DNA of 64,000 nucleotides, from assembly GCA_022539475.1 (NCBI GenBank), contig VCMS01000173.1:1-64000 (forward strand), written 5' to 3'. This DNA is from Gracilaria domingensis. Lineage: Eukaryota > Rhodophyta > Florideophyceae > Gracilariales > Gracilariaceae. The notes under the pieces are model-generated. The model searched no databases and had not been told where the DNA came from. It saw only the letters and a list, made by a program, of their open reading frames with translations. Each line of letters begins with the position of its first letter. Position 1 is the first letter of the stretch. Both the position numbers and the translations under genes were made by a program. Shown here piece by piece: positions 41,746-52,623 of this stretch.

Positions 41746-42535
41746 AGCGCCATCGATAGCAGTCTTTCGTAGTCTAGTGGTAAGCTATGAAACAACTTGT
41801 AACTTTCAGTAAACTAATCTTTACTAGAGGGTAGGTGTGGTGCGCGTGGGAATTAGGGAGCGTTTTAGGGATGGAGAAGACGGGATGGTGCACTGAGGTG
41901 ACGCGGTGGGTGCCGGAAGTGCCGGGAGAAGTGTTTTGGGAGGTCTCCGGAGGGTGCCAGAATGTGGCCAGAACGTGCCCGCGGGCGGGGGGGGGTCGGT
42001 CGTGTTAGGGTAGGTACCCTAACACCACCGGACCCCCCCGCCCGCTGGCACAAAATCGCACATTTTTCAAAAAATCGCCCAAAACGTGCCCGCGGGCGGG
42101 GGGTCCGGTCGTGTTAGGATACCTACCCTAACACGACCGACCACCCCCCCCCCCCCCCCCCCCGCCGGTGGGCACGTTCTGGTCACATTCTGGCACCCTC
42201 CGGAGACCTCCCAAAACACTCCTCCCGGCACTTCCGGCAGTGATTTCGCTGCACACGCCGTTCACATATATCAAACTAGAGAAAACTAGCGCTTCACACC
42301 CACTTGGTCCGCGACTATTAGCACCATACGCGACCTTTGCAATAGCTCCGAATCGCGACGTGGCCGATACGCGACGCTATCGCACCCGCTCAAAGCGGCA
42401 TGGACACCGACCTCAGAAGGGATCGGACAGGGACACGGATGAGACTGGCAGTGCGCTCGGAGGAGCTGCCGAAAGCGGGGGTGCCCAGCGTAAGTCGCCA
42501 TTTAAAGGCTCGCCTCCGTTCTCTGCGCTGAAGCG
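41746..42535. promoter_or_regulatory. Divergent intergenic region between ParB-2OG and methyltransferase-SET genes
   Basis: The only space between two divergently transcribed genes of the putative element, so both promoters should be here. It is dominated by the nested inverted repeat described next. No TATA box can be assigned with confidence. Confidence 0.4.
41917..42243. repeat. Nested GC-rich inverted repeat with two internal palindromes
   Basis: An outer pair of arms, GTGCCGGGAGAAGTGTTTTG near 41929-41948 and its complement near 42215-42235, continues inward through GGAGGTCTCCGGAGGGTGCCA and ACGTGCCCGC. Each arm contains its own palindrome, GTGTTAGGGTAGGTACCCTAACAC around 42003-42026 and CGTGTTAGGATACCTACCCTAACACG around 42110-42137, each flanked by G-rich and C-rich runs (one C-run of ~22 at 42146-42163). 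So three levels of symmetry share one centre near 42065-42085. It could be two abutting element termini or a symmetric bidirectional promoter. Confidence 0.8.
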
Positions 42536-45500
42536 ATGGATTCCACCGATGATGGAGAAGAGACACATCCTATCGACATGAGTGCTCCGCCTTCGGCGTT
42601 CCATGCATATGTCAGACTTTTCTTGGTTCTTCGCGATGCTTTGGCAAACAGCGATGGAGGCCCTGATCGGCCGCGGGACGTGGGGTTTAGAGGGCTAATA
42701 GAGTTCTGCGCCGAGACCTATAAGGATATTCCGGAGGAAAGGAAGATATTTGAGGAGGCCACTAACTCCAATAACCTGCAGAACTTGACACTGCAACAGC
42801 TGCGAAAGAGTGTTATGAATAACAAACCTGTAGAGCAACGATATCTTGTGACGAAGCTTCTTGACAAGAAGGACGGGGATGAGGACCAGAGACTCCGCGA
42901 TTATTTCCTTCTCTCTATGGATATGGGTATATACCTACCGGTGCGATGCCTGGTTGGTTATTTCATGACCAGGAGAAAGCAGTTTCTGAAGACGACAGTG
43001 TTCATCCCACCAATAGCTGCGAACCCATTTGAGATCGTTCTATACTTATCATACCTCGGCCACATAATGGGAGAGAACGACAACATCAGAATGATGAAGA
43101 AGAAACAACCGAAAAAGAAACGAAAAGTGAACCATGCACCATCTGTGTACATACCAACTTTTACGTCGTTCTCCAAAGACAACTGTGATCGACTGGGATT
43201 CGCTATCAGTGAGATCGTATGGGCATGAAGTTGTTTTGCGGCTCATCTTGGATACACGAACGTTCAGCACATGGTGAAACCATACATTTACATGAATATG
43301 CAGACCTTGAAGTATACAGCGTTAGAGACACGGAAGTCTGGTTATGCCCCGCCAAGCCATAGTACTCGATTCAACACACAGGATGTCCCAAAGAGCAGTA
43401 CTAGTGGATCGGTGGAGACCTTGAGTGATGAATGCGATACAAACCTCCGAATACTGGCTAAGGAATTTTTGACAGACCTCGAAATTATATGCACCCACGA
43501 TAGCCTCTATAGCTTACGGGTTGATCAGATGACAGACTGGATAGAGTTTTCGGAGATACGGATGGATACCGTATCTGGTTCTGACTCCGGTGAGTTGCCT
43601 GCTCGGTTTCAGAAGTTTTCGGAGTTGCTATGGAAACCAATACAGGATATGCGTCATGCGGCAGGGTTCCATGTCGGCATTCACGGGAAACCCGATATTG
43701 AACTGACGAAAACTCCTAAAACTTCCGGTAATGCCGAACCTTCTTCGACCAAGTCTGCCCCACCCCCACCTCGTCGAGAGTATATGGACCTCGTGAGCTC
43801 CGATAGCGACGACTTTGAGAAGCCGGTGAATCGTGCGGAGCATGAATCTCGGGTTGCCGGGTACAACATCCAAAAGACTGGTATTGAGCCGCCCGTGAAG
43901 GGGATATCCAGTCTCCTTCGAATGAATATGGACAAGGTGTGGAAGGGGATGAGAAAGTCACACTTTGTAGCGTACAACTGTGACATGAAGGACCTGAGGC
44001 AAACATATGAAACATTTGTGAATCAGAGTGAGATTTTATGGGGTGAGGCCCAGCTTGTCCTAACAGACCCTCCCTTTAACACTCGAAGGAAGAGGAGCAA
44101 ACGGAATAGTGCTCATGATGTCTTCAGTGAGGATGACATGATGAGTACGGCAGACTTAATAAGTTCCGCGCTTCGGTCAGGTGGGCACTTCATTTGATTC
44201 TGTGCCATGGCACAGTTTCATGTTTGGCAGAGGATACTCTCGGAAACGGCGAGTACGAAAGATGAAGCTGGAAGCGAAGGTAAGCCAGAACTCATGCCTC
44301 CGTTTAAAGTGGATGGGAATCCTCTGGTGTTCATCCGGGATCGACGCAATGTTGGCGTGAATCCACGGAAGTTTGGGATACAGCCCGTAACGGAATACGC
44401 CGTTCATGGGGTGAAGCGTGGATTGCGACCATCGGAGGAAGCCAGTCTTACTCCATTTGAGGAGAACAATTTCATTCCTTCTACTTTCCCAGCTAACAGG
44501 AATGTAATTGACCGGGTGCCGAAACCGAGTGCGGGGGAGTGGTTGACATGGAAGGTAAATGAGCCAGGTAATTCAGTACCAAGTGGGCAGTACATAAGAC
44601 CGGAGCAGAAGTCCAGGGAGTTGATGAAAGAGTTGATATGTCGGTTCACAAGACCGGGTGATCTTGTCATTGACATGTTCGCGGGAACTTTTTCTACGGG
44701 TGTGGCGTGCCTATCGCTGACAAAGCATAGAAAGTTCTTGGGGTGCGAGAAGAATAGGCCATGTTTCAGCCATGCGAAGCACCATATAACGACTCTCATG
44801 GCCGAAGTTCTTCGCGGGGGGAAGAATGACATCGTGGTTGAACAGGAGGTGGTGGATGCTGCTTCAACGACTTATGAACGGGTTCCACACCAGGATCGAG
44901 GTGGGCTTGAATGGAAGTCTCCATTTGGATACCCCCAGTACCAAGTGATGCCTGCACATATTTCTCAGTTCCTAGGAAGATACTGGAGGGGCTGGGAGTT
45001 TGTCGACAAGTGTGGGCAGCATACTGTAGATCTTTGTGACGAGAAGTACCGAGGAGCTCTGAATCTAATGGATATGCATATGCTGTTGACTGTTGAAGCC
45101 AATCGCTATCGCTTACATGTAGCATCTTCTAAGATTCGACATCCCCGTGCTGGTATGGGGGTGTTCATGGAACATAAGATATTGGCTGGGGAAACTATCT
45201 GCCATTTTTATGGAACTTTGGTATACACGGATCTGACAAACCGGAAGGAAAGGCACTTAACGTATGGAAGTGGCTGTCTCGGAGCAACTCCAGTGCGGTA
45301 CAAGTTGTTTTCTATGATGGCCACTGTGACTGGTTCGGAGTTTCTGCACCTGAGGAACAGACCAGGACAGGCTCAAGATAGAAAGGAGAGCAAAGTCTAC
45401 ATTGTCCCGGCGCCTTTTTGTATCGGGGGCTACATTAACGACGCCGGATATCATGCCGGGGATCCCGATTTATCGCAGCCCCGGTAGAACATGACTCGAA

Positions 45501-45673
45501 GTGCCAATGTGCAGATGGTGGAAGCGAAGTCCGTGATACAGTTTAAGTCCGACCTTTCTAACTATGCTCTACTTCGTTGTAGAGCAGTAAGAGATATTGA
45601 GAGGGGCGAAGAGTTGTATTTCAACTACGGAGAGCAGTACGTCTGGGACTGGGCTCTGACAGTGGAGCAATAG
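42536..45673 (+). pseudogene. Beta-class DNA methyltransferase fused to SET domain, three in-frame stops
   Basis: One frame of 1045 codons from ATG 42536 to TAG, broken only by TGA at 43226, TGA at 44195 and TAG at 45485. Codons 1-~480 are unknown with a basic patch (KKKQPKKKRKV, a likely nuclear signal). At ~511 comes LVLTDPPFNTR, the DPPF catalytic motif IV of N6-adenine (some N4-cytosine) methyltransferases, and GGHFI-stop-FCAMAQFHVW follows. At ~713 comes PGDLVIDMFAGTFSTGVACL, motif I that binds AdoMet. Motif IV before I defines beta-class enzymes such as CcrM. From ~870 a SET domain follows: RAGMGVF, GETICHFYGTLVYTD, GYINDAGY and RAVRDIERGEELYFNYG. Stops are most simply decay. The pairing of a bacterial-type DNA methyltransferase and a histone-lysine-methyltransferase fold in one chain is highly unusual. 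Confidence 0.85.
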
Positions 45674-45923
45674 ATGAGTGCAGTACCGAATAGAAAATAA
45701 ATATGCTTGTGAATGTTGCAGCTGGCTGCTATACGCGTTGTACATGTACAATGGAGCTCTTCATCTATTTGTAACGGCGATACTTGCGACCCATTGGGCA
45801 CCTCAAATTCCTAAAAAGCAGGAACTGCGGAGTCTCCCGGAATATCTGAACCACGCACCCCCCCCCCCACCCCCTCCCCCCCCCCCAACAATTTCGTTTC
45901 ATTACCCCGTTTATCTCCACGAC

Positions 45924-46800
45924 ATGGGTATAACGCCGAGAAAGCGAAATAGTACGCAGCGGAACAAGAGTGGACAGAAGAAGAGAAGAGCATCGGATGA
46001 TACGAATCATGCTACAAGCACCGCACTTCCTAAACGGAAGTCGTCTACGACGAAGGAGAGAGTCAGTGGGCGTCTTTCTACAGTGCTCTCTCGCCCATCT
46101 CGCAGCGGAGTGTCTTCCGGGATTGCGTCAAGAATTCGTGGATGAGCGAACGACGTCGTGCCGTCAACTTCCTATAATGCATATCCTGCATCTGTCTCTG
46201 CTCCCAAGAAGATGAGGTAACTCGGCCCAGCGGGTCAGGACAGGAGGGCATGACAACTGGAACTGAAGAGGTTCGTATGACACCAAAACTTTCACGTCCC
46301 CGGCCGATATCGAAGAGCGGAGCTACTGGGGCGCGGGTTACGCCGCCCAGTGGATCTGGACAACAAGGGAAAATGACGAGAAGTCGTGAGAACCCTAATA
46401 TATTAAGATCGTCACGTCCCTCTCTGTCTTCTAGAACTGGGGCCGCTATGAATCGTATTATGCCCGCAATGGGTCCGGACAAGGGAGAAAGACAATAAGA
46501 AATCGAGAGACGACTGATAGGCGAGTTACTCCTCGACCTTCTCCTCTTTCCAGAACGGGGGCCGTTGCAGCTCGTACGAGGCTCAGTTCATCTGATATAC
46601 GATGACATGGAGGAGGACAGACACGGGAGTTGGAGCTCGGAGCCGTGCCAAGGGTGGACACAGAACGCCTGCAGCCTCTCGTGTCTAAGGGTATGGCACA
46701 TGAGGATAGTTCCGATAACAAAATAACATCGAATCCTGCGGCATTACCGGGGCTTTTCGCCGAAGAGCTAGGAAAATACCGGAAGATATCCACACTGGTG
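45924..46800 (+). pseudogene. Basic Ser/Arg-rich 5' part of the next gene, frameshifted
   Basis: ATG at 45924 starts GITPRKRNSTQRNKSGQKKR, a basic, Ser/Thr/Arg-rich disordered frame. It stops at 46145 and similar composition continues in two other frames (46250-46496, then about 46498-46600) before returning to the first frame that leads into 46815-48236. The likely reading is one gene with several indels, encoding a disordered basic N-terminus that could bind nucleic acid. A C/G-run (45857-45888) lies just upstream. Confidence 0.45.
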
Positions 46801-46814
46801 TGAATTCAACCTCT

Positions 46815-48236
46815 ATGAACAGACATGATCTTTTCAATGAACTGAATTGCTTGAAAGAAAAGGTTAAGACGCTACAAGAGGACTTGATGGTTCGGGGAAT
46901 TCTAGTGAAGGTCGCCCAAGAGCAGAGTACGGCTTTGAAAAAGAGGCTTGAAGAGAAGGATCTAGTCATTGAAGGGCTAAGAGGGGCACTGAAACAGGAG
47001 GGAGATAGGAGTACACGTGCTGGTGAACCTGGGCAGACAGGTCGAAAGAAGCATAAAATTGAGGTGTGCGACGAGTTTCGAGGGGTTGCTCGAGCAGTGT
47101 ATCACAACATGCTGACGTCGGCAAGGAAAGAAACAAGTGAGCTATGGCTCGAAGGTGAGTCGCTCACCCGAAATTGGGGTAACCGTGCCGAGAAGGTGGA
47201 AGATGTAACTGAGAGTGGGGAAGGGCTTATTGAGCCGGAGAAAGGTGGTTCATACATGGTTCCTAAAAACCCCGTGGAGCTCTTGGGCAGTTTTGGCATG
47301 TTCACAACCTCCGTAGAGCTGGGGCCAGATGCTTTGCTGAAGAAAATGGTTGAAAGCGAGTTGAAGGAGTTGAGCTGGGAAGGTATTAGAAAAGCATCTC
47401 TTACCGACAGGTGTATACTGGAACTTTGTGCAGATATATGCCTTAGGCAGAGATTGCGGCAAACCATGAGTGACGTCGTTGGCGTTCGGAACAGAAATAC
47501 GAGGGATAAACTATTTCTGCTCCTGGGGTACGATCTGATTTGGAGAAGAACAAAGCTGGTAGAAGAGAATGCTGACGAACTCACAATGCAGTTGAAGGAA
47601 GCGCAGGAGAACATACTGCGTCTCGACGAAAATGGTGTACCGAACACTTCATGGTGGAGAAAAGCCCTATTTGTTCGTCTAAAGTACTCCAATGCGGACA
47701 ATGTCGAGGATATGCCGACGGAAGATCAAGACTTGTTCTTCCAAAATCGTGTCGGGGTAAAAGTACTGAAGGAGTTTATTGGGTATGATGTGGAAGACAA
47801 GGATATGGGCACCTTTTTAGATGGCACAATACTGTTGCTCGCACGTTTGGACGCTTGGGTGTTGACGGTTGTGAGCCTTCTAAGTACGGATGTGTTAAGA
47901 GGTGGGCAGAGACAGAAACTGTTTACAAAGAAGTTTTCCCAACTGCTACCTCTGTGTTTAAAGAATGTTCTGGGGGATGTTAGGCAACATGTCTTGAAGA
48001 CCAATTCCAGCGAGTTTCATAATTATGGAACGACAACGGAAGGTTGGACTAAGGTTCTTGGTAATGACATGAGAGAGACTACATTTGGTTATCGAATGCC
48101 GTCGAACGGAAGACTTTACCTCACTGTGAAAGAACAATTTTTTATTGACAGTGTGAGCCGAAGATTGGGGTCTATTAGCGATTGTTTGTTGGTGAATGCG
48201 AGGAAGGGGATATGGAGTTCAAGTAAATGGACATGA
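46815..48236 (+). CDS. Unknown element-associated protein with N-terminal coiled coil
   Basis: 473 residues from ATG 46815, probably the 3' part of a longer gene starting at 45924. The first ~65 residues form a coiled coil (NELNCLKEKVKTLQEDL; LKKRLEEKDLVIEGL). A second globular region runs to the end, with RGVARAVYHNMLTSARKE, LTDRCILELCADICL and TVKEQFFIDSVSRRLGSI. No family was recognised. It lies between the methyltransferase-SET gene (same strand) and the convergent transposase, which suggests that it belongs to the same element, perhaps as a DNA-binding or accessory transposition protein. The frame is uninterrupted for 1.4 kb, unlike its neighbours. Confidence 0.55.
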   Translation: MNRHDLFNELNCLKEKVKTLQEDLMVRGILVKVAQEQSTALKKRLEEKDLVIEGLRGALKQEGDRSTRAGEPGQTGRKKHKIEVCDEFRGVARAVYHNMLTSARKETSELWLEGESLTRNWGNRAEKVEDVTESGEGLIEPEKGGSYMVPKNPVELLGSFGMFTTSVELGPDALLKKMVESELKELSWEGIRKASLTDRCILELCADICLRQRLRQTMSDVVGVRNRNTRDKLFLLLGYDLIWRRTKLVEENADELTMQLKEAQENILRLDENGVPNTSWWRKALFVRLKYSNADNVEDMPTEDQDLFFQNRVGVKVLKEFIGYDVEDKDMGTFLDGTILLLARLDAWVLTVVSLLSTDVLRGGQRQKLFTKKFSQLLPLCLKNVLGDVRQHVLKTNSSEFHNYGTTTEGWTKVLGNDMRETTFGYRMPSNGRLYLTVKEQFFIDSVSRRLGSISDCLLVNARKGIWSSSKWT

Positions 48237-48305
48237 ACGATTTCGGAAGTAGCACAGGATCACAAGAAAAGGCACCACAAGGTGATCGTGCAGAAGATGG
48301 AGCCC

Positions 48306-51300
48306 TTAATGTTTAAGGCTGTACAAGATCAACGTGCTCAGTTGGTCCTTCATCTGAATCATGATAGAATCGATTGATGTAGAATCGGTGTTGAAACCAT
48401 TGAAGTGGAGGACAAAAAGGTGGAGCAGGGTAGTTTGATCGAACAACATGGACAGTTCCCTGTAGTGCAGAAGCCGAACCATCCCGTACCAAGGAGTTAA
48501 CTCTACGATAGTCTCCGCTTTGGAATGACGAGGGAACGGAAGAGTGTGGTTCTTTCCATCGTTTGTAGCCCACCGTAAAGATATGCATTTTAATATGTGG
48601 TCGATGTTTGTTGCGGGGGGTAAAACCTCGAAATACCGGACGAATGCCACCTCTGGTGCGGTAAGTGCAGAATCATGGAGAGATATTCGATTCAGAGCGA
48701 CTACCTGGGCAACCCAAGTCTCTGAATCTTCTCCGCTTACAAATACAGTGGAACTTTTTGGCTTTCTACTGGGACCAAATGCTGGAGAAGAAGACTCGTT
48801 GGATGATGGGGTATTTGGGTCGTCCCAGCTTAAATGCTTTAGAAGACGAATCGGAGTGTTTAAGAGTCGGAACGAAATCGCCTTTCACGAGGGCCGAATT
48901 CACCAGAGTTATTCTTGTCTTTTCTGGGAAGTTGTAATAGAGTGCTCATCCAGTGTTTCTTTCACGAGACTGAGGAAAGGAGGAAGGGCCTGTTCACCAA
49001 TTTGGTCAAGAATCGACCTTGTGTCCGTACTTGAGAACATCTCTCTAACAGAAGTCCAATGTTTTTGAACTGCAAATACTTGAAACACAATGTTGAAGAG
49101 CTCGTGAAGTGAAAGAACGCCCTCTCATTGCAAATCGAGGGAGCTGTGTGGAAGTTCCTGGTAAACCTGGATTACGCTGGTAAGGAGTATTGCCATTCCA
49201 TTGCTTTCTAACATGTCCGTGCTCAATGGAGCGAATAGTCTCCTCCACAGCCGTTGCTGTTCTTCTGGACGTCTTTTTGTAGTGTCTCTTAAATAGCAGG
49301 TGTGCATGTTCGTATATGCCTGCGTCGTAGTACTTGATACTTCCCAGACGGCGAATATCGTCCACGAGATGATCGAGAATATGAAACTTCAGAGTTCCCA
49401 GTCTGGAGGGATGAAAATCCGCCAGAGTCTTTGTTGCGGAACGCTTGAAGGCTTCAATCTCCGAACTAAGACACAGGAGAGAGCTTTCAGTCCAATACGG
49501 GTCACGATTGTATCTGAATAAGGTCGAGAGCAAGTCCGAATACTGAGAGAAAACGGTTGTGATTGGGGCAACGTCCTGTTCTCCACAGCATATGTCAAAG
49601 AATGCTCCTATGAAGGGAAAGACCATGTCAAGTGCTTTGTAGTTTTTGGCCTCCAGCATTCCACGGAGACCGTCTTTCGTGAAGATACCATTCAAAGATT
49701 TGCCTTTCTCCTGCGTGGAGAAATCGATATGTAAACCTTTGGCAGGAGAATCGCGTTCTATGGCAGCTAGAATTGCGTTTGCATGGTTGAGGAGTTGGGT
49801 GCGTATCGTTCGAAATGAACGCGATGCAGATGTTCCTAATGTGGTGCACAGGGTGTCTGACTGCAGTCTCTCGATTGTGGCCGTTTTTATCAACTTTGAG
49901 ATGCCGAGATGCAAGTTGTGTAATGGTTCGAATGAGAACAGACTGTATGGAGACAATCCCGGGATCATTCCAAGGCTTACGGAAGTTTCGAGGAACGAAG
50001 GAATGAGAGATATGGAATTTGAACGCATCAGAGTATCCGCTTGAGATCTCCTCTCCCTCGCACGACGTGGACGTCTTTCCGCCTCGTCTTTTTGTGCATG
50101 TTGCAAGATAGCTGTGTATGTCTTTCGGATGCTTTTCGTGTGCTTTTGAGAACGTCCGTTGAATGAGGTGGGAATAGGACTGCATAAAGATGAGCGAGGG
50201 GCTTTGCATCTATGACACGGGCTTTCCGTTTTGGTCCCATGAAGAATGGACAGAATGTCCTTAGCCTCAGGAATATCCGCACAATAACTTGCAAGCAGAG
50301 GATGGCACACTCGACTTAGTTTGTCTTCGCCGATGAACTGAAAACCTTTCTGCGTGAGATTTAGAATGGGCTCCAGGACTTGACGAAGAGATTCTTGAAG
50401 GATTTGCATCCTGGACTCGCGTAGAGACTTGCTAGAAACAAATGGCATTGCGTCTGCTTCAGATGCGGAAACCTCGATCAGTGTGGTAGGGAAGTATGCC
50501 ACTACTGTGAGGTCATCACGGATACACTTACGGCGAAGCTGGTCGGAGAAGTTGAGAAATATGAGGTGAAGAGGATAGGCGGTAACCGATGTTTGCTTTA
50601 GAGTTGTTGAAGACTTATCGGTGTATACCTGCAGAAGACCTACGAAAGATTCACTGTAACTTATTTCTTGGGAGTACCACACTATTCTACTATCCAAAGA
50701 GCCCATGACCATTTCCTTAAGTTTTGAGGTGGCGTCTCTTGCGAGAGAGCCGGACATGGGGTGAGATATTTTCGTGGAGTGGGTCTGAGGTATAGGGTGG
50801 AAGAATGTGTTTTCGTTGTTAGCCAACTGGAGCTGTTTCACAAGTGTCTGAACGGGGTCTCTCGTGTAGAGGGTGGCGCTGAACTTACATCCTTCTGGCG
50901 AGACAGTTCTGCGATTGAAACCGTCCTTTGAGGCGTATCGTTCGAAAATGGCCTTCTTCAGTTCTGTACAGCGCTTGGAACTTGTTATGGTCTCGTTGAA
51001 TCGCTTTTGCGAGAATCGCGGGTCCCGAAGTAGCCCAATTAGCTCGTCCGCCTCACGATGACCAAGGTTGGAGCTACTGAAGCCAGACAAACCGTGAGAT
51101 AATCCATATGCAAATCACCGAGGGCCTCCTCAGAAGGCACTGGGCCGGAACTGCTTCCGTGTTCTCGCTCTAATGACGCGGCAGCCGGGGAAGGAGAAAC
51201 ACAATGCAAAGTGTCCGGAATGGAGGGGCGCACGGAGTGGGGTCGACGATGTCCTCGGACACTGGAGGCTCGGGAAGGCGACAAGGGGCAGTGACCGTTT

Positions 51301-51486
51301 CGGAAGATGCGGGCGCGGGTGCGGAAAGCTTGAGACGCTTGCTTCTCCGAATGGGCCGGCTATTGTCGTCTTCCAGCGCTGCTTTCAGACGAAACGGGCA
51401 ATGGTTGACATGCTGTTGAAGGGATAAGACTCCTCGGCGAGTAACGAAGGGGCACCCACGCTTCTTATGTGTACAGTAGTAGACCA
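48306..51486 (-). pseudogene. Plavaka-like (CACTA/Tnp2-related) transposase, frameshifted
   Basis: From ATG 51486 a C2HC-type finger (YYCTHKKRGCPF, then QQHVNHC) and a basic region are followed, after two frame changes near 51200 and 51090, by the 670-codon core to 49045. The core has YTDKSSTTLKQTSVTAYPLH and FLNFSDQLRRK, matching the catalytic start of Plavaka transposases of fungi, then a CxxC (SPCHRCKA), FSFEPLHNLHLGISK around the middle catalytic region, and LGTLKFHILDHLVDDIRRLG with YDAGIYEHAHLLFKRHYKK, the C-terminal catalytic block. After a shift near 49090 the C-terminus continues to about 48306 (FSSTDTRSILDQIGEQALPP, later LTPWYGMVRLLHYRELSM). Element ends were not found. No frame is fully intact, so it is inactive. 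Confidence 0.72.
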
Positions 51487-51850
51487 TGGGAAGAAGAACT
51501 GAACGAGAAACGACGACAAAGACTGCAAGGGAAGGGCGTCCGAAGGGAGAAGGAGGTCGAGCGACAGTCAATATCGACGTGTTGCTCAGAACGGAGAATA
51601 TATTTTGAGTTTAAATCACGTGCTTTCGTTCAAAAAGGAACGTAGGTACACGTCGACCTCAACACAAGGGTGTACTTCTCGTATTATCTACCACTAGTTA
51701 TAAACCTGTGGTTTCCCAACGTTGTACGCTGTACACTTGTCCAATCTCGCACAGAAAAATAAATCTCTTCCCTTCGCCGCCGCCGCCGCGCCTCCGACGT
51801 CCGAACTTCCGTTACCGTCGTGAGCCATGCCATCGATATCATCGCGTTAT

Positions 51851-51936
51851 ACTCCGCTCCGTCGTACTTTTTCCCGCCCTCCACTTTATGGAGGCTCCAT
51901 AAAGTAGAGGGCGGAAGAAAGTAGGACGGAGTCATC
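51851..51936. repeat. ~86-bp palindrome upstream of the transposase gene
   Basis: CCGCTCCGTCGTACTTTTTC...CTCCACTTTATGGAG pairs with CTCCATAAAGTAGAGGGCGG...AAAGTAGGACGGAGTC around a centre near 51892. Few mismatches. It can form a long hairpin or cruciform and may mark the end of a mobile element. Confidence 0.75.
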
Positions 51937-52210
51937 CGTATCTCAGGGATGTATTCCGTGCAGTCTTTTCGTACGTTCTCCCATATCCTTCCACGTATCT
52001 TTGCTCTAAACTAACCAATCCTCACCGCGTTTCTTCGCGCTCTGCGACATGGAAACGGCAGGAAATAAGCTAATCACCCTCAACTTCTTCTATTTGTTCA
52101 AGATATAGAACGAGTTGAAGGGTGAAAACGGGAACCCGGTAACCCAAACCGACGACTGTAAGTACGCGACCAATAGTTCATTTCGTTGCGCCATAGGCTC
52201 TAGCTCTGCC

Positions 52211-52549
52211 TGTTCGGGATAGGCGATTCTGGTCCTTGGTTGAGACATAGGTTTCTGTCTCGTTTATCGCATCTTGCGGTATGTTTGCTGCATGGGCATT
52301 CTCGGTGTCGTTGCTTGTGAGTTCTTGCTTCGAGACCTTTCGCGTTTTACGATGAATGGTGGGCTGGTAATCTAACCGATCACTTTCCTTCTTCTTCTTC
52401 TTTTGCGAGTTACTAGGTCCCTCGACTTTTCTAGCGCAACGTTTCTGTTTTGCTTTATCAATGGTACGTTCCATCGCAATTCAAATGTTTCCAACGGAGC
52501 ATTGACTAACCTATGGATACTTTCTGCTTGCGTATACAGGTAAACGACC
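52211..52549. repeat. Direct repeat unit A (~340 bp)
   Basis: Starts TGTTCGGGATAGGCGATTCTGG and ends near CGTATACAGGTAAACGAC. A second copy lies at 52624-52962. On the minus strand each unit starts a small basic frame with ERTIDK(A/T)KQKRCARKVEGP from ATGs at 52474 and 52889. Whether that peptide is made is unknown. Confidence 0.75.
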
Positions 52550-52613
52550 AATTTTATTTCATCTCTCCAGATCCATCATCGATCTTGAGAGACAAAATGA
52601 AATTGGTCGTTTT
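52542..52613. repeat. Hairpin between the direct repeats
   Basis: AAACGACCAATTTTATTTCATCTCTC pairs with GAGAGACAAAATGAAATTGGTCGTTT around a ~20-base loop containing ATCCATCATCGATC. Its left arm begins exactly at the end of repeat unit A, so it may be a small inserted element (MITE) or the cause of the duplication. Confidence 0.7.
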
Positions 52614-52623
52614 ACTGTCTGAC

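Noticed and set aside
41762-41790. tRNA-like A box (TAGTCTAGTGG)
   Set aside because: No B box or acceptor stem pairing follows within 70 bases.
42536-45673. Stop-codon recoding or selenocysteine to explain the in-frame TGA/TGA/TAG of the methyltransferase-SET frame
   Set aside because: TGA, TAG and TAA all end normal genes nearby, and neighbouring element genes have frameshifts, so decay is simpler.
48544-49068. 174-codon plus-strand frame
   Set aside because: It is antisense to the C-terminal continuation of the Plavaka-like transposase, which reads better on the minus strand.
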